DNA of 64,000 nucleotides from NCBI GenBank assembly GCA_910588955.1, contig CAJURQ010000001.1:124001-188000 (forward strand). Reading direction: 5' to 3'. This DNA is from an uncultured Lachnospiraceae bacterium. GTDB lineage: Bacteria > Bacillota > Clostridia > Lachnospirales > Lachnospiraceae. Below, one piece after another: positions 6,645 through 15,563 of this stretch. The first letter of the stretch is position 1. Every line of letters starts with the position of its first letter. The notes beneath the pieces were generated by a model. The model did not search any database and was not told the DNA's origin. It saw only the letters and a program-made list of their open reading frames with translations. The position numbers and the translations under genes are program-made.

Positions 6645-8360
6645 ATGGCAACAAAAGCGTATTATCCCATTTCCGAGATTGGCGCCGGCAAGGTTGGTTT
6701 TTCTAAAACCCGTTCCATTATTGAGGCGGCATTTTACGGAAACAACGTAGTTAAGGTTAACACCTTGAGAGAGGCTTATGAGCTGGCAAAGAACTCACCC
6801 GGTACGGTGGTGACGGATATGCCGATTAAGGACGGTGAGACTTTCGGTCTTCCTGCAGATGCAAAGGTTCTGTTATTCAACGATGGTGCAGTGACCGGTC
6901 GTTACGCGGCAGCACGCCGTATCAAAGGCGAGCCCGGCGTAGATGAGGCGAAATTAGATAAAGTGGTTATGGACGCTGTCTATGAGACACGTTGGAAAAC
7001 CATGTACCATGCAGAGTGCTTCGTAGGTCTTGACCCTGAGTTTATGGCGAAGGCTCACCTTCTGATTCCGGAAGGAGAGGAGAACCTGCTTTACAACTGG
7101 ATGATCAACTTCCAGTATATGTCTGACGAGTATGTAAAGATGTACAAGAAGTCCCAGCCTATCGGCGGCGGCAACGAGCCTGACATCTACATTTTCTCCG
7201 ATCCCCAGTGGGCGCCCCATGAGGCTCCCGATCTGGACTACAGCTGTTTAAGCGATCCGCTTACACTGTGCTACTTCGACACCAACGAGAACTGCGCTGC
7301 AATCCTCGGCATGAAGTATTTCGGTGAGCATAAGAAGGGTACGTTAACCATGGCTTGGGCGCTTGCAAACAGAAACGGCTACGCATCCTGCCACGGCGGT
7401 CAGAAAGAGTATTCCTTAGAGGGCGGCAAGAAGTTCGTTGCTTCCGTTTATGGTCTGTCAGGTTCCGGCAAGTCCACCCTGACCCATGCGAAGCATGACG
7501 GCAAGTACGATGCGTTCGGCGGCATCAAGGTGCTTCACGACGACGCTTTCATCATCAACAGCGATACCTGCGCATCCATCGCTCTTGAGCCTACCTACTT
7601 TGATAAGACGGCAGATTACCCGACCGGATGCCCGGACAACGAGTATCTGTTATCTGCTCAGAACTGCTCCTGCACCATGGACAGCGAAGGCAAGATTCAG
7701 CTCGTAACCGAGGATATCAGAAACGGTAACGGTCGTGCGATCAAGTCCAAATTATGGTCGCCTAACCGTGTAGATAAGATCGACGCACCTGTTAATGCGA
7801 TCTTCTGGATTATGAAAGATCCTACGATCCCGCCGATCATCAAGTTAAAGGGTTCCGCGCTGGCATCCGTTATGGGCGCTACGCTGGCGACCAAGACTTC
7901 TTCCGCAGAGCGTGTTGCCGCAGGTACCGATATGAATGCGATCCGTATCGTACCTTATGCTAACCCGTTCAGAACTTATCCGCTGGTTAACGACTACGAG
8001 AAGTTCAAGAAGCTGGTTGAGGAGAAGAACGTTGACTGCTACATCGTTAACACAGGCGACTTTATGGGTCACAAGTGCCAGAAGGAAGATACGCTTGGCA
8101 TCCTCGAGACCATCGTTGAGGGCAAGGCGAAATTTGAGCAGTGGGGTCCTTTCGAGGATATCGAGATCATGAACGACTGGAACGGCAAGACAGGCGACTT
8201 CACACCGAATCTGGACGACGCTGATTATAAGGCGCAGCTGAAGAGCGCTATGCAGACCCGTGTAAATGCGGTTAAGGGCTTTGCTGAGAAGAAGGAAGGC
8301 TATGACAAACTTCCTGACGAGGCGCTGGCAGCACTTGAGAAGCTGGTGAACGCTCTGTAA
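6645..8360 (+). CDS. pckA: Phosphoenolpyruvate carboxykinase (ATP-type)
   Basis: Interconverts oxaloacetate and PEP with a nucleotide. In gut anaerobes it often runs in the PEP-carboxylating, ATP-forming direction. The kinase P-loop GLSGSGKSTL lies near residue 275, with the metal-binding HDDAFII segment about 25 residues further on, and the NRNGYASCHGGQ region before it. The 571 residues exceed the roughly 530 of E. coli PckA and match the longer clostridial form. AGGAGG precedes the ATG, with a promoter and hairpin upstream. Codon use is strongly biased (GAG, AAG, GGC), as expected for a highly expressed gene. Confidence 0.9.
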   Translation: MATKAYYPISEIGAGKVGFSKTRSIIEAAFYGNNVVKVNTLREAYELAKNSPGTVVTDMPIKDGETFGLPADAKVLLFNDGAVTGRYAAARRIKGEPGVDEAKLDKVVMDAVYETRWKTMYHAECFVGLDPEFMAKAHLLIPEGEENLLYNWMINFQYMSDEYVKMYKKSQPIGGGNEPDIYIFSDPQWAPHEAPDLDYSCLSDPLTLCYFDTNENCAAILGMKYFGEHKKGTLTMAWALANRNGYASCHGGQKEYSLEGGKKFVASVYGLSGSGKSTLTHAKHDGKYDAFGGIKVLHDDAFIINSDTCASIALEPTYFDKTADYPTGCPDNEYLLSAQNCSCTMDSEGKIQLVTEDIRNGNGRAIKSKLWSPNRVDKIDAPVNAIFWIMKDPTIPPIIKLKGSALASVMGATLATKTSSAERVAAGTDMNAIRIVPYANPFRTYPLVNDYEKFKKLVEEKNVDCYIVNTGDFMGHKCQKEDTLGILETIVEGKAKFEQWGPFEDIEIMNDWNGKTGDFTPNLDDADYKAQLKSAMQTRVNAVKGFAEKKEGYDKLPDEALAALEKLVNAL

Positions 8361-8391
8361 TTGATACAGGTAATTTGATACAGGCATAGAG

Positions 8392-8431
8392 AGTGTATCC
8401 GGGAATCCTTTGATTTTCGGATACACTTTTT
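8392..8431 (+). terminator. Terminator of pckA
   Basis: AGTGTATCCG / CGGATACACT with a 16-base loop, followed by TTTTT. Confidence 0.85.
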
Positions 8432-8458
8432 CGTAATTTTGGGAAAGTGCGTGGTGGG

Positions 8459-11176
8459 ATGAAGTTTTTACGAAAATTTACAGGGGTTATTTTCCTTTTC
8501 ATCGTCGTTTTTATGGTAATCGCGATGTTTCAGTATCAGGCGGATCAGAATACAGTGCAAATCTTGGAGGAGAATGTCAGTGAGGCGGATGAAGTGCTGG
8601 TAATCGGCATGGCAGGCACGAATCTGGTGGATATTGCATGCTGCCTTTTGATTGTGATCTCGGCAATCATTTTGTTTGTTCTGGCGCTGATCCGGTGGTG
8701 TACGAGACAGCAGAGCCGGGGAGGGATTTTCCTTGGGCTGTTCGGACTCACCGCAGGTATCTATTGTTTTGCCGGTACAGATACCTTAAACCTCTTTTTT
8801 GGCATAGAGGGAGTGCAGGTGCTGCAAGAGTACCTGATGCTTATGATGCCGCTGTTTTTGACGCTGTATTTTGAGCGGAATTTGGGAGATATGTTTCCGC
8901 GCCGCTTTGTATGGCTCATATGTATCGTGTGTTTCAATGCAGTCATTCAGATTGTATTGGAGTTGCTTGGCGTACAGAATCTGATCGTGATGGCGGATGT
9001 GTCCACGATCGTGTTGGCCGTGGTCTGCGTGGTGACGATTGTGAGCCTGATACAGCTTGTGTGCAAGAGCCGCCGCTACCAGATTTTGATCCCGATTATA
9101 TCGTTAGCCGTACTGCTTGCCGGTGAAGTGGCAAAGGTGATTTTGAACCACTTTTCCATGTATGCCTATGCGGATGTGGCGACTCTGTATGCGATGGCGG
9201 TGTTTGGACTGATTCTGGCGATCCTGCATGTCCTGCGCATCTCAAAGGAATACAGGCAGGATGCGGAGGAGCGGGTAAAGGCGGCGCAGAAGCAGAACAG
9301 TCAGCTCGCGCTTGCAAAGCTGGAGGCGGATTCGGCGAGGCATGAGGCGCTTGCGGCGAATGAGGCGAAGGGAAAGTTTCTTGCACAGATGTCCCACGAA
9401 ATCCGCACGCCGATCAATGTGGTGCTCGGTATGGATGAGATGATTCTGCGGGAATCCAGAGAGCCGAATGTCAGGGAGTACGCGATGGACATCCACACGG
9501 CAGGGCAGTCTCTGCTGTCGCTTATCAACGATATTCTGGATTTTTCTAAGATTGAATCGGGCAAGGTGGAGATTGTGCCGGTTACATATGAGATTTGCAG
9601 TATGATTCACGATCTGGCAAATATGACGCTGCAGCGGGCGAAGGACAAGGAGCTGCAGTTTGTTGTGGAGATTGACCACGAAATACCGACCTGTCTGTAC
9701 GGGGATGACGTGCGCATCAGACAGGTATTGATCAATATACTGACTAATGCAGTCAAGTACACAAAAGAAGGAACGGTTTGGCTGCGCGTAAAATGCCGTG
9801 TCATGGGTGAGACGGCGGTGCTGTATTTTGAGGTGGAGGACACGGGGATCGGCATCAAGGAGGAAGATTTGCCAAAGCTTACTGCGGAGTTCGAGCGGAT
9901 CGAGGAGGAGAGAAACCGCAATATTGAGGGTACCGGGCTTGGCATGAGCATTACGGTACAGCTTCTCAAGCTGATGAACAGTGAGCTTCAGGTGGAGAGC
10001 GTATACGGGAAGGGTTCTAAGTTTTCCTTTGAACTGGAGCAGAAGATTATCGACGGTACGTCGATTGGAGATTTTGAGTCAAAGGTAAAGCATATGGCGG
10101 AAAATTTCAGCTATGAATCCAGTTTTCTTGCGCCGGATGCGAAGCTTCTGGTGGTGGATGACAACGCGGTCAACCGAAAAGTGCTGCGGAACCTGCTGAA
10201 AGAGACGGAGATTCAGGTGTCGGAGGCGGGCGGTGGTGCGGAATGCCTGCAGCTCGTTCAGGAAAACCACTATGATCTCATCTTTTTGGATCATATGATG
10301 CCAGAGATGGACGGGGTGGAGACGCTTCACCGCATGAGGGAGCTGGAAGATTTCTCGTGCAAGGACACGCCTGTTGTGGTGCTGACTGCAAACGCGGTGG
10401 CGGGGGCGAGAGAGCAGTATTTGAAAGAGGGCTTTGACGATTTCCTGTCGAAACCGATCGTGCCGGATAAACTGGAGCATATGATTCGGAAGATGCTGCC
10501 CGAGGAACTTCTGCAGGCGGCGGACCCGGCAAAGACGCCGGCAGTGCAAGCGGCGGCGGATGCCTGTCCGGAGGACCTTCCGGTGGTGGAAGGGCTGGAC
10601 TGGAATTATGCGTGGCTGCATCTGCCGGACAGGGAGCTGCTCGCCTACACGTTGCAAGAGTTTTACGACCAGATAGATGCGGCGGCGGATTCCCTAGAGC
10701 GTGCCTATGAACAGATTACAGAGGAAACTTTTTTTGAGCAGTACCGTATTCAGGTACATGCCATGAAGAGTCTTGCCGCCACAGTCGGAATTGTTACGTT
10801 GTCGGGAGTTGCAAGAGTGTTGGAATCTGCGGCAAAAGATGGTAAAATAGATATAATTAAGTCGATGACGGATATTTTTCTGGAAGAGTGGCGCAGTTAC
10901 CGGCAGCGCCTGCAGGGTGTTTTCGGTATCGGCGCAGAAGAAAAGCAGGAAATTGCCGATTATTCCGTGATACGGGCGCTTGTGGAGATGATCCGCATCA
11001 GTATGCAGGAGATGGACATTGACCGGGCGGATGAACTGATGAAGCAGCTGCGGGCATATGCTTTTCCGGAAGAAGTCGGGCAGAATATACAGAAGCTTGC
11101 GGAGGCGGTGACCAATCTGGATCCGGAGGAGACGGAGCGGCTTGCGGGGTTGTTGTCAGGTCAGTTGGCAGAATAG
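8459..11176 (+). CDS. Hybrid sensor histidine kinase with receiver and Hpt domains
   Basis: About 905 residues. Around eight hydrophobic segments fill the first 260 residues with little extracytoplasmic sequence, so it probably senses a membrane-located or intracellular signal. A short coiled coil leads into HisKA (FLAQMSHEIRTP, His near 312), HATPase (NILTNAVKYT, DTGIGI, GTGLGMSI), a receiver (LLVVDDN, phospho-acceptor LIFLDHMMPEMDG near 611) and an Hpt domain (QVHAMKSLA). This is a complete His-Asp-His phosphorelay in one chain. GGGAAAG is 11 bases before the ATG; a GTG at 8447 is the alternative. Next downstream are a response regulator and a diguanylate cyclase in the same orientation, likely the output of this kinase. 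Confidence 0.88.
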   Translation: MKFLRKFTGVIFLFIVVFMVIAMFQYQADQNTVQILEENVSEADEVLVIGMAGTNLVDIACCLLIVISAIILFVLALIRWCTRQQSRGGIFLGLFGLTAGIYCFAGTDTLNLFFGIEGVQVLQEYLMLMMPLFLTLYFERNLGDMFPRRFVWLICIVCFNAVIQIVLELLGVQNLIVMADVSTIVLAVVCVVTIVSLIQLVCKSRRYQILIPIISLAVLLAGEVAKVILNHFSMYAYADVATLYAMAVFGLILAILHVLRISKEYRQDAEERVKAAQKQNSQLALAKLEADSARHEALAANEAKGKFLAQMSHEIRTPINVVLGMDEMILRESREPNVREYAMDIHTAGQSLLSLINDILDFSKIESGKVEIVPVTYEICSMIHDLANMTLQRAKDKELQFVVEIDHEIPTCLYGDDVRIRQVLINILTNAVKYTKEGTVWLRVKCRVMGETAVLYFEVEDTGIGIKEEDLPKLTAEFERIEEERNRNIEGTGLGMSITVQLLKLMNSELQVESVYGKGSKFSFELEQKIIDGTSIGDFESKVKHMAENFSYESSFLAPDAKLLVVDDNAVNRKVLRNLLKETEIQVSEAGGGAECLQLVQENHYDLIFLDHMMPEMDGVETLHRMRELEDFSCKDTPVVVLTANAVAGAREQYLKEGFDDFLSKPIVPDKLEHMIRKMLPEELLQAADPAKTPAVQAAADACPEDLPVVEGLDWNYAWLHLPDRELLAYTLQEFYDQIDAAADSLERAYEQITEETFFEQYRIQVHAMKSLAATVGIVTLSGVARVLESAAKDGKIDIIKSMTDIFLEEWRSYRQRLQGVFGIGAEEKQEIADYSVIRALVEMIRISMQEMDIDRADELMKQLRAYAFPEEVGQNIQKLAEAVTNLDPEETERLAGLLSGQLAE

Positions 11177-11235
11177 AACAGAATACTGGTACATAGAGAC
11201 AGAAGGGGTTTTTGTACCGGCGATCGGAGGGGGAA

Positions 11236-12012
11236 ATGAAAAAGATACTGCTAATCGGAAAACTTAACACGGTGGTGAACGAGACAAACCACTTTTTATC
11301 CCAATATTTTCACGTGCAGATCTGCTCGGAGAACGCAGGAGTCATGGAGGGAATGCTGAAAATCGTGAATCCGGATCTGGTTGTCATCAGCCTAATCGGC
11401 GCATACGATATTGATACATCTATTTTTTTCCTGCTGAGTGAGCAGTATGCGCAGATTCCGGTTTTGACCATCGGGACAAAGGAGGAGAGCGACCGGTTTT
11501 TCAAATACTATCAGGAAGAACAGTTCGAGAATCTGATCCGTCCGGTAGAAAATACGGTGATCATGGAGGCGGTCTGCAGACGGATCGGGCTTGACGAGGA
11601 TAAAGTCGAGCGTGAAGCGCAGGAGGAAGGTAAAAGCCAAGAAGAAAAGAAGCGGATTTTAGTAGTGGATGACAACGGGACTGCACTCCGCACAATCAAG
11701 GCAATGCTGGAAGATACTTACGAGGTCGCGCTGGCGATCTCCGGGGCGCAGGCGATGACTTCCATAGGAAAAAAGAGACCGGATTTGATTCTGCTGGACT
11801 ATGAGATGCCTGTCTGCGACGGTCGGATGACGCTGGAAATGATACGTGCCGACGAGGAGCTGACGAGCATTCCGGTGGTGTTCCTGACAGCGATCAACGA
11901 TCGCGAAAATATTGAGGCGGTACTGAAATTAAAGCCGGCGGGATATATGTTAAAGCCGCCCGTGAAAGAGAAACTGTTGGCGGAGATTGCCAAAATCTTA
12001 AATGCAGGGTAA
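11236..12012 (+). CDS. Response regulator with degenerate plus intact receiver domains
   Basis: A 258-residue protein without an output domain. The C-terminal half is a normal receiver: ILVVDDNGT, phospho-acceptor DLILLDYEMPVCDG, VVFLTA and the YMLKPP lysine. The N-terminal 120 residues have the same fold pattern but the acidic pocket is gone (LLIGKL instead of LVVDD) and the acceptor aspartate is replaced (LVVISLIG), so it cannot be phosphorylated and probably mediates contacts. GGAGGG precedes the ATG at 11236. Lying between a hybrid kinase and a cyclase, it is probably an intermediate that relays phosphate or docks partners. The pairing is inferred from position. Confidence 0.85.
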   Translation: MKKILLIGKLNTVVNETNHFLSQYFHVQICSENAGVMEGMLKIVNPDLVVISLIGAYDIDTSIFFLLSEQYAQIPVLTIGTKEESDRFFKYYQEEQFENLIRPVENTVIMEAVCRRIGLDEDKVEREAQEEGKSQEEKKRILVVDDNGTALRTIKAMLEDTYEVALAISGAQAMTSIGKKRPDLILLDYEMPVCDGRMTLEMIRADEELTSIPVVFLTAINDRENIEAVLKLKPAGYMLKPPVKEKLLAEIAKILNAG

Positions 12013-12072
12013 GGGGTAAATCAACAGGAAACAGTTGACTTTGGGAAGTGCTTTGGAGATGGGGGAAAGTTT

Positions 12073-13308
12073 ATGTATCATTGCGAAATTTGTTTTTACA
12101 TGATTACCGAACAGGATGAGTTATTTGAAATCTTAAAGCAACTGCCGCAGTTTCTTCGTTATTCACATGAATTTCACAAGAGCGCACGCGCGGAAGCTGA
12201 ACCGGCAGGCAGGGCGGATGTGATTCTGGCGGATGTAAGGCAGACGGACGCAGCGGAAACGGTTGCTTTTCTGCTTGAGCATAAGCAGAAGGACGCGGAG
12301 CTGATTGTGTTGGCGGATCAGGAACAGACGGCGCTTTTGACTACAAAAGGCGACGCAGAGGAAATTACGGATATCTGGGTAACGCCTTTGACGGAGGCGG
12401 AGTTTCAGTTTCGCCTGACCCGCTGGCAGAAGACTTATAAAATGAGCAAGGACTTCTGGCAGACGCAGAGCTACCTCGACACAACGATCAACAGCGTGCC
12501 GCACTTAATCTGGTACAAGGATAAAGAGGGCGCGCACATGAAGGTCAACGAGACCTTTTGCAAAGCGGTCAACAAGACGATGGAGCAGATTGAGGGACGC
12601 GGACATTATTATATCTGGGATATCACTCCGGATGAATATGAAAAGGGTGAGTTTATCTGTATGGAGTCGGAATACGAGGTGATGGATAAGCGGGAGACCT
12701 GTATTTTCGATGAGACGGTCAAGATCGGGGATAGTATGCGCGAGCTGAAAACCTACAAGTCGCCACTGTTTGATCTGGACGGGAGCGTGATGGGAACTGT
12801 GGGCGTTGCCATTGATGTGACGCAGGAACGTCTATACCAGCAGATGATGATCAAGAACGCGAACACTGACTTCCTGACAGGTTTATACAACAGGCGGTAC
12901 GTGTATGAGTATATCGATAAACAGGAGGACGGGCACATTTCGGTGTTCTGCATTGACCTCGACCATTTTAAGAGCGTCAATGATATCTATGGGCATCATG
13001 AGGGTGACAAGGCTCTGGTGCTCACGGCGCAGACGCTTTTGGAATGTATGCCGGAAGGATTGATCGCACGCATGGGAGGCGACGAGTTTCTGGTGGTGAT
13101 GGTCGGGGCACGCACCGAGGAGGATGTGGAGCAGACGAGGAAAATGATCAAGGAGCGGCTCGACGGGGCATACGCCCAGAATGAAAATTTCCAAAAAATT
13201 TCCGCCAGCGTGGGAGCCGCTTATTCCCAGACAGGACAGGAAACGTTCCATCACTTATTCCACAAGGCGGATGAAATGATGTATCGGGAGAAGGAGAGTA
13301 ACAGATAA
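12073..13308 (+). CDS. Diguanylate cyclase with PAS domain
   Basis: Makes cyclic di-GMP from two GTP. The 411 residues divide into an N-terminal receiver-like part without acceptor residues (ADVILADVRQTD), a PAS domain at about 135-255 (INSVPHLIWYKDKEG, SVMGTVGVAIDVT) and a C-terminal GGDEF domain (DFLTGLYNRRY, DLDHFKSVND, ARMGGDEFLVV). The active-site GGDEF is intact. The RxxD inhibitory site normally found just upstream is absent (the stretch reads MPEGLIAR), so product feedback is not expected. It is third in the kinase-regulator-cyclase run and may be its output. Confidence 0.9.
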   Translation: MYHCEICFYMITEQDELFEILKQLPQFLRYSHEFHKSARAEAEPAGRADVILADVRQTDAAETVAFLLEHKQKDAELIVLADQEQTALLTTKGDAEEITDIWVTPLTEAEFQFRLTRWQKTYKMSKDFWQTQSYLDTTINSVPHLIWYKDKEGAHMKVNETFCKAVNKTMEQIEGRGHYYIWDITPDEYEKGEFICMESEYEVMDKRETCIFDETVKIGDSMRELKTYKSPLFDLDGSVMGTVGVAIDVTQERLYQQMMIKNANTDFLTGLYNRRYVYEYIDKQEDGHISVFCIDLDHFKSVNDIYGHHEGDKALVLTAQTLLECMPEGLIARMGGDEFLVVMVGARTEEDVEQTRKMIKERLDGAYAQNENFQKISASVGAAYSQTGQETFHHLFHKADEMMYREKESNR

Positions 13309-13334
13309 AAATGGGGAATTGGAGATAATCATAT

Positions 13335-13808
13335 ATGATTCTTTATCATGCAAGTAAGGAAATAGTTGAATTCCCGGAAATACGAAAGACGAGATATGCA
13401 AAAGATTTTTCGTGGGGATTTTATTGTACGAGTAATTTGGAGCAGGCAATACGGTGGGCTAACCGTGGAGAGGGTAAGCCGATTGTCAATTATTATACTT
13501 ATGTGGAAAATAGGGAATTATCTATTTTGAAGTTTGAATCTATGACGGATGAATGGCTTGATTTCATTGCAAACTGCAGAAGAGGGGAAATACACCAGTA
13601 TGATATCGTGGAAGGACCTATGGCGGATGATACTGTGTGGAACTACGTCAATGATTTCTTTGCAGGAAGGATAAGTCGGAAGCAGTTTTGGGTATTGGCA
13701 GAATTTAAATATCCAACGCAACAGATCAGTTTTCACACGTTGGCAGCATTAGAGTGCTTAAGATTTGACAGGAGTGAGGTTATTTATGACGGAAAAGAAA
13801 CAAAATGA
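13335..13808 (+). CDS. DUF3990 protein, ADP-ribosyltransferase-like
   Basis: The 157 residues match the DUF3990 pattern: ILYHAS at the N-terminus, KDFSWGFYCTS, QAIRWANRG, IVNYYTY. I recall the family being grouped with the ADP-ribosyltransferase fold: His5 and Tyr30 would be the first two residues of the H-Y-E type motif. No clear final Glu is assigned. The reading frame is AT-rich compared with both sides, which suggests acquisition. It overlaps its downstream partner by 23 bases, the arrangement of a co-translated pair, as in toxin-antitoxin modules. The enzymatic role is inference. Confidence 0.7.
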   Translation: MILYHASKEIVEFPEIRKTRYAKDFSWGFYCTSNLEQAIRWANRGEGKPIVNYYTYVENRELSILKFESMTDEWLDFIANCRRGEIHQYDIVEGPMADDTVWNYVNDFFAGRISRKQFWVLAEFKYPTQQISFHTLAALECLRFDRSEVIYDGKETK

Positions 13809-14229
13809 TTTGTTTTATGTTTGCTCCCTGATTGAGTATGTTGCTCGAAAGACAAAAAATAAGCGCGGTGTAATCATAGATGCATTGGGGAAAGATGGCG
13901 TGGAAAAACAAATGTATGACGCACAAGTAAATCATTGCCTTTCTTTTGAACAAGTGGGAGATGAACTCATAGAGCGTTATCAGATACCAGAGGGTAATTT
14001 TGACACAATAACAGAATGTAAATATGCAATTCCAAGCTTTACAGATATTGGCGGATTATATAGTATAATGATTGAGGATTGTGCAGAATCCGGGAACGAG
14101 ACGGAAGAACTTATGAAGATTTTTTCGTCGTTTATCAGCGATAAAATATCGGATTTTCGCACGGACGCTTATTATCAGAATCCCGGTTATTTGGAATGCT
14201 CTTATAAAGCCGGATATTTATTGGATTAA
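13786..14229 (+). CDS. Conserved partner of the DUF3990 protein
   Basis: A 147-residue soluble protein beginning near LFYVCSLIEYVARKTKNKRG, with FDTITECKYAIPS and, at the end, YKAGYLLD. I recognise it as a small conserved clostridial family that travels beside DUF3990 genes; no biochemical function is known to me. The ATG at 13786 is preceded by AGGAGTGAGG, and the gene starts inside the end of the upstream one. By analogy with other two-gene modules it could neutralise or assist the DUF3990 protein; that is inference only. Confidence 0.65.
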   Translation: MTEKKQNDLFYVCSLIEYVARKTKNKRGVIIDALGKDGVEKQMYDAQVNHCLSFEQVGDELIERYQIPEGNFDTITECKYAIPSFTDIGGLYSIMIEDCAESGNETEELMKIFSSFISDKISDFRTDAYYQNPGYLECSYKAGYLLD

Positions 14230-14260
14230 AAGATTATAGCTGCTCTGGCAAAAAATTCTG

Positions 14261-14289
14261 TTGTATTTCGCGGTCAATTCGGATATAAT
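14261..14289 (+). promoter_or_regulatory. Promoter of the 6S-like RNA
   Basis: TTGTAT (14261-14266), 17 bases, TATAAT (14284-14289). The predicted start, about 14296, coincides with the 5' arm of the RNA's closing stem. Confidence 0.65.
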
Positions 14290-14296
14290 AGATGTA

Positions 14297-14480
14297 ACCT
14301 GAAATGCACGATAAGTCTTGTTATTTTGAACCTACAGATACTTTAAACGGGATTCCTACATTGTCATATAGATGTCAGGCCTCCAGCCTTTGGGCATTAC
14401 GCAGTGGAAGACAGAAGTATGGTTGCGGTTACCCACCTAGCGTTGCTAGGAGTCAAAATACAAGATCCGGCATTTTGGGG
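14297..14480 (+). ncRNA. ssrS: Probable 6S RNA
   Basis: A rod-like RNA of about 184 bases lies between two genes. The outer stem pairs CCTGAAATGC (14297-) with GCATTTTGGG (to 14480). The inner stem pairs TCTTGTTATTTTGA (from 14316) with TCAAAATACAAGA (to 14465) with one bulge. The centre contains a CCTAGC/GCTAGG hairpin (14436-14450) and segments that recall clostridial 6S RNAs (GGAAGACAGAAG, TGCGGTTACCCACC). Length, rod shape, own promoter and own terminator fit 6S RNA, which binds the sigma-A polymerase holoenzyme in stationary phase. The family name rests on shape and recalled motifs and needs a covariance search. Confidence 0.6.
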
Positions 14481-14496
14481 ATTATACAAAAGATGG

Positions 14497-14525
14497 AAAA
14501 GCAGTCGTCATGTGCGGCTGCTTTT
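14497..14525 (+). terminator. Terminator after the 6S-like RNA
   Basis: AAAAGCAG / CTGCTTTT arms around a 13-base loop; the T run is inside the 3' arm. It lies between the RNA and ddh. Confidence 0.6.
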
Positions 14526-14548
14526 GCAGGTATGGAGGGATGAACAGA

Positions 14549-15535
14549 ATGAGTATAAAAATAGGAATTTTAGGTTATGGAAATCTGGGGCGCGGGGTTG
14601 AGTGTGCCGTGAAACAGAATCCCGACATGGAACTTGTGGCAGTTTTTACGAGAAGGGAGCCGGGACAGGTGTCCATCCTTACGAAGAGCGCGGCGGTCTG
14701 CCATGTGTCGGAGGCGGCGGCATGGAAGGATAAAATTGATGTGCTTATCCTCTGCGGTGGCAGCGCGACGGATCTGCCGGAGCAGACGCCGGCATTTGCG
14801 AAACTGTTTAACGTGGTGGACAGTTTCGACACCCATGCCAACATCCCGAGGCATTTTGAGAACGTGGATGCTGCCGCGAAAGCGTCCGGAAAAGTCGGCA
14901 TTATTTCCGTGGGCTGGGACCCGGGAATGTTTTCTCTAAACAGGATGTATGCCAGCGCTATTCTGCCAAACGGCAAAGATTATACGTTCTGGGGAAAGGG
15001 TGTAAGCCAAGGGCATTCCGACGCGATCCGCAGGATTGCAGGCGTGAAAAATGCCAAGCAGTACACGATTCCTGTGGAGGCGGCGCTTGAGGCTGTGAGG
15101 GAGGGGAAAAATCCTGAGCTCTCCACCAGAGAAAAACATACGAGAGAGTGTTTTGTCATTCTCGAGGAGGGGGCGGACGCCGCGAAAGTGGAGCAGGAAA
15201 TCAAGGTCATGCCGAATTATTTTGCAGATTATGACACCACGGTACATTTTATCAGTGAGGAGGAACTTCTCAGGGACCACAGCGGCATCCCGCATGGCGG
15301 TTTTGTGCTGCGCAGCGGAAAAACCGGCTGGGAGGAGGAGAACAGCCATCTGATCGAATACAGTCTGAAGCTGGATTCCAACCCAGAGTTTACGTCCAGT
15401 GTGATTATCGCCTATGCGAGAGCGGCTCACCGCCTCAATCAGGAAGGACAGACGGGGGCGAAGACCGTGTTTGACATTCCGCCGGCATACTTGAGCGCGA
15501 AGAGCGGGGAGGAACTGCGGGCATCTATGCTCTAA
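14549..15535 (+). CDS. ddh: meso-Diaminopimelate dehydrogenase
   Basis: Catalyses NADPH-dependent reductive amination of tetrahydrodipicolinate to meso-diaminopimelate, a one-step route to lysine and wall precursors. The 328 residues agree with the usual length of about 326. The Rossmann start is IGILGYGNLGRGVE. Substrate and dimer segments include SFDTHANIPRHF, GWDPGMFSLNRM and WGKGVSQGHSDA. The ATG at 14549 is 9 bases after GGAGGG and gives the standard N-terminus; upstream ATGs fall in or before that site. Other lysine genes are not adjacent. Confidence 0.93.
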   Translation: MSIKIGILGYGNLGRGVECAVKQNPDMELVAVFTRREPGQVSILTKSAAVCHVSEAAAWKDKIDVLILCGGSATDLPEQTPAFAKLFNVVDSFDTHANIPRHFENVDAAAKASGKVGIISVGWDPGMFSLNRMYASAILPNGKDYTFWGKGVSQGHSDAIRRIAGVKNAKQYTIPVEAALEAVREGKNPELSTREKHTRECFVILEEGADAAKVEQEIKVMPNYFADYDTTVHFISEEELLRDHSGIPHGGFVLRSGKTGWEEENSHLIEYSLKLDSNPEFTSSVIIAYARAAHRLNQEGQTGAKTVFDIPPAYLSAKSGEELRASML

Positions 15536-15563
15536 GACAGTGCGGAAATGAGGCGGGATACCG

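Noticed and set aside
14304..14543. Short plus-strand frame of 79 codons
   Set aside because: It overlaps the structured RNA and its terminator; no ribosome site and no protein similarity.
14230..14548. Lysine riboswitch upstream of ddh
   Set aside because: The segment has its own promoter and terminator and a rod-like fold; the multi-helix core of the lysine switch is not seen.
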